Shown here piece by piece: positions 6,203 to 7,809 of a DNA stretch of 7,809 nt. The stretch spans positions 1 through 7,809 of the forward strand of contig JACMIU010000320.1 of NCBI GenBank assembly GCA_014380985.1, in the 5' to 3' direction. The first letter of the stretch is position 1. Every line of letters starts with the position of its first letter. The DNA is from Armatimonadota bacterium (GTDB lineage: Bacteria; Armatimonadota; Armatimonadia; Armatimonadales; Armatimonadaceae). Below the pieces are notes generated by a model. The model did not search any database, was not told where the DNA came from, and saw nothing but the letters and a program-made list of their open reading frames with translations. A program made the position numbers and the translations under genes.

Positions 6203-6607
6203 ATGATTTGCGCGGTTCACGCCGTTATCGGCGCGGCACTCGGCAAGGCGGCGAAGCATCCGGGCAAGGCATTTGTCGCCGGAGTCGCGTCGCACCTGAT
6301 CGGCGATTTAACGCCGCACAAAGACCTGCCCGCCAAAGTCGAAACCCCGCTTCTCGCGGTAACGGTGCTACTCATACTGCTACGGTTCGGCTGGAAATCG
6401 CCGGAGTTCTGGGGCGCGTTCGGTGGGTTCGCGCCTGATTTTGAAAACGCGGCGTGGATGTGGGGCATCACGAAACCCGAAGATTGCCGCTTCCCGTCGC
6501 ATATCGGAAACGGCAAATATCACGCCCCCGCGCTTCGCACCGCCGCGCCGCAACTGCTTCTGGTGGTGCTTTGCCTTTACTACCTGCTTCGCCCCGCCAA
6601 GAAATAG
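6203..6607 (+). CDS. Small membrane protein resembling YdjM/DUF457 metal-dependent hydrolases
   Basis: This 134-residue protein starts four bases after the transglycosylase stop. GGAG (6192-6195), within the end of that gene, is its ribosome binding site, so the two are almost certainly one operon. Hydrophobic helices are seen at about 5-14, 22-34, 48-62 and 114-129. Possible metal ligands cluster near membrane edges: His6, HLIGDLTPHKD (His31, Asp35, His39, Asp41), GGFAPDFEN (Asp79), His100 and His107. This arrangement, with an early His, an HxxxDxxPH segment and a later G..PD, resembles the small membrane-bound hydrolases of the YdjM/YbcI (DUF457) type, but the match is by eye and remote. 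No reaction can be assigned. Its pairing with a murein-cleaving enzyme suggests an envelope role. Confidence 0.8.
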   Translation: MICAVHAVIGAALGKAAKHPGKAFVAGVASHLIGDLTPHKDLPAKVETPLLAVTVLLILLRFGWKSPEFWGAFGGFAPDFENAAWMWGITKPEDCRFPSHIGNGKYHAPALRTAAPQLLLVVLCLYYLLRPAKK

Positions 6608-6631
6608 GTTGTCCCGTTCGCAGCATTCGAC

Positions 6632-6675
6632 AAAAAAACGCCCCGTGTACTTTTTGAGTACACGGGGCGTTTCGC
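6632..6675 (-). terminator. Strong intrinsic terminator between convergent genes
   Basis: A perfect 16-bp stem (6636-6651 with 6657-6672) closes a 5-base loop TTTTG. Read on the minus strand, the stem runs into seven consecutive T (complement of A at 6632-6638), a textbook rho-independent terminator for the barrel gene that stops at 6695. Read on the plus strand, the tail is only TTTCGCTCTTT, so termination of the transglycosylase operon would be weaker. The element is thus bidirectional but asymmetric. Confidence 0.92.
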
Positions 6676-6694
6676 TCTTTACGTTCTTACGAAC

Positions 6695-7809
6695 TTAGAA
6701 CTTAACCGAGAGTTGCGCAGAGGCGATGCCACCGTTGCCGGTCAATCGGTCGAAACCGGTGCCGCCGTCGGTGTAATCTACGATCTGGTACAGCAGCTTG
6801 AACGCGGTGCTGGAATTGACCGTATAACCGTAGCCGATGTTGTAGAAGATTTCTTCTGCTTCACCGCGGTTGCCGAGCGACTGGTTGAAACGTAGCACAT
6901 CATAGGTGGTATATTCCACGCCGAAGTCAACGTTCGATGTAGAGGTCAAGCCGTACTTCAAGCCGACCTTGAAGTTGGTAATTTCGTCGTCTTCGCCTAA
7001 ACCACCCCGAAGGGCAATAGCATCTTCGTCATAACCGCTGTAGAACTGTCCGCCGCCTTCGATCGACAAACCACGTCCCAAGCGATAGCCGAGATTGAAA
7101 TACGGTCCCTTGATGTCGGTCGGGTTTGTCCATGAACCGAGGCGTCCCCAGTAACCGGGTGCTCCGTACAGGGTTCCGATTTCGCGATAGCCGCCGAGGA
7201 TGTTGAAGTTACCGAACGCATAGGCGAGATTCACGTCCCATTGTCCGTTGCCTTCGTCGGTGCGCGTGTCGCTTCCTTGCTTGGTATCCGATTTCGTTCC
7301 CGAAGCATTGATACCGATACCGGAAACCGACCCGGAAAAGTCAACGCCATATACGTAAACGCGGTCGAACGAAGCACGGTTGTTCGGGTTGGCGAATCCG
7401 GCAGGAATCCCAGCTTGTTGCGAACCGGCAAGCGCGATATACGTCGCGCCGATGGTTCCGTAGCGAGGTACACCGAAGGTCGCACGCGCACCGGCGAGTT
7501 GCTCAACCGCCATCGCGCCGTTCACGTTCGGGTTGATGCTCGATTGACGGGGGCGATTGTATGCACCCGCACCACCGCCATTGAGACCCGGCGCAAAGTT
7601 GCGCGAGTTGGCGAACGGGGAGTAGGACGCACCGGCATACAAACCGTAGTTGTTATCGTTAGCGATAACGCCGTTCAGGTTGCTGACGTACTTGATAGGG
7701 TCAATCTTCGCGGCGAACGCGGTGATCCCAACCGGACCGAGGTTCAGGTTTACTTTACCGCCGTCCATCGGAATATCGCCGAGGTCGGTTTTGCGGTTGT
7801 AGAAGTACA
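6695..7809 (-). CDS. Outer-membrane beta-barrel (porin-like) protein, C-terminal part
   Basis: The visible 370 residues are the C-terminal part of a gene whose start lies beyond the right edge. The frame is open to the edge (YFYNRKTDLGDIP before the Met at 7768), so that Met is internal. The sequence is made of alternating amphipathic strands rich in Gly, Tyr and Asn, such as FNILGGYREIG, GPYFNLGYRLGRGLSIEGGGQFY, NFKVGLKYGLTSTSNVDFGVEYTTYDV and IFYNIGYGYTVNSSTAFKLLYQIVDY. The last strand, AQLSVKF, ends in Phe, the usual signal for barrel assembly by BamA. The Gly/Asn-rich stretch at about residues 66-100 of the fragment may be a surface loop. The style resembles SLH-type porins, whose N-terminal SLH domain would be outside the window. 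Another barrel type cannot be excluded. A strong terminator follows the stop. Confidence 0.8.
   Translation of the reverse strand, partial: YFYNRKTDLGDIPMDGGKVNLNLGPVGITAFAAKIDPIKYVSNLNGVIANDNNYGLYAGASYSPFANSRNFAPGLNGGGAGAYNRPRQSSINPNVNGAMAVEQLAGARATFGVPRYGTIGATYIALAGSQQAGIPAGFANPNNRASFDRVYVYGVDFSGSVSGIGINASGTKSDTKQGSDTRTDEGNGQWDVNLAYAFGNFNILGGYREIGTLYGAPGYWGRLGSWTNPTDIKGPYFNLGYRLGRGLSIEGGGQFYSGYDEDAIALRGGLGEDDEITNFKVGLKYGLTSTSNVDFGVEYTTYDVLRFNQSLGNRGEAEEIFYNIGYGYTVNSSTAFKLLYQIVDYTDGGTGFDRLTGNGGIASAQLSVKF

Noticed and set aside
7766..7768. ATG at 7768 as the true start of the barrel gene
   Set aside because: The frame continues open to the window edge with plausible barrel sequence, no RBS precedes the ATG, and no signal peptide follows it.
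1..7809. CRISPR array, toxin-antitoxin, phage-defence or secondary-metabolite system
   Set aside because: I found no regularly spaced repeats and no recognisable nuclease, toxin or biosynthetic genes. SPFH plus hydrolase alone is not sufficient evidence for a defence system.

Overview
The window is an ordinary-looking stretch of bacterial chromosome, GC-rich over most of its length. The organism appears to have an outer membrane: the right edge carries the C-terminal part of a beta-barrel-like protein ending in phenylalanine, and a secreted lytic transglycosylase is present. The tRNA gene does not encode its 3' CCA. The barrel resembles the SLH-type porins of deep-branching diderms (Armatimonadota, Deinococcota, Negativicutes), but the SLH part lies outside the window, so the phylum is a guess. 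I see no transposase, integrase, CRISPR array or phage gene.

Left part (1-1866): two small + strand genes of unknown function overlap by ATGA. The first is visibly lower in GC than the rest. The second encodes a two-helix membrane protein and runs 15 bp into the convergent 3' end of a YdjI-like SPFH protein carrying a C-terminal GYF_2 domain. Upstream of the SPFH gene on the same strand, 67 bp away, is an alpha/beta hydrolase gene, best started at an internal TTG.

Middle (2551-4992): a short divergent regulatory region with a 12-bp direct repeat and a TATAAT box separates the hydrolase from ppk1, a complete polyphosphate kinase with all the key catalytic residues. A well-formed tRNA-Ser(GCU) gene follows, with its own sigma70-like promoter.

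Right part (4993-7809): a strong hairpin with a U-rich tail lies between the tRNA and a secreted lytic transglycosylase. That gene forms a tight pair with a small membrane protein that resembles YdjM/DUF457 metal-dependent hydrolases. A 16-bp perfect hairpin then separates this pair from the convergent, partial barrel gene, and its strongest U-tract serves the barrel gene.

Functionally the genes fall into separate housekeeping and envelope units: polyphosphate metabolism, one tRNA, murein cleavage, outer-membrane transport and an SPFH scaffold. No gap without a gene exceeds 300 bases. I do not find convincing evidence of a new multi-gene system. The most distinctive points are the SPFH-GYF_2 protein with duplicated PPPLP motifs, the transglycosylase with an OB-like N-terminal domain, and the paired small membrane protein.
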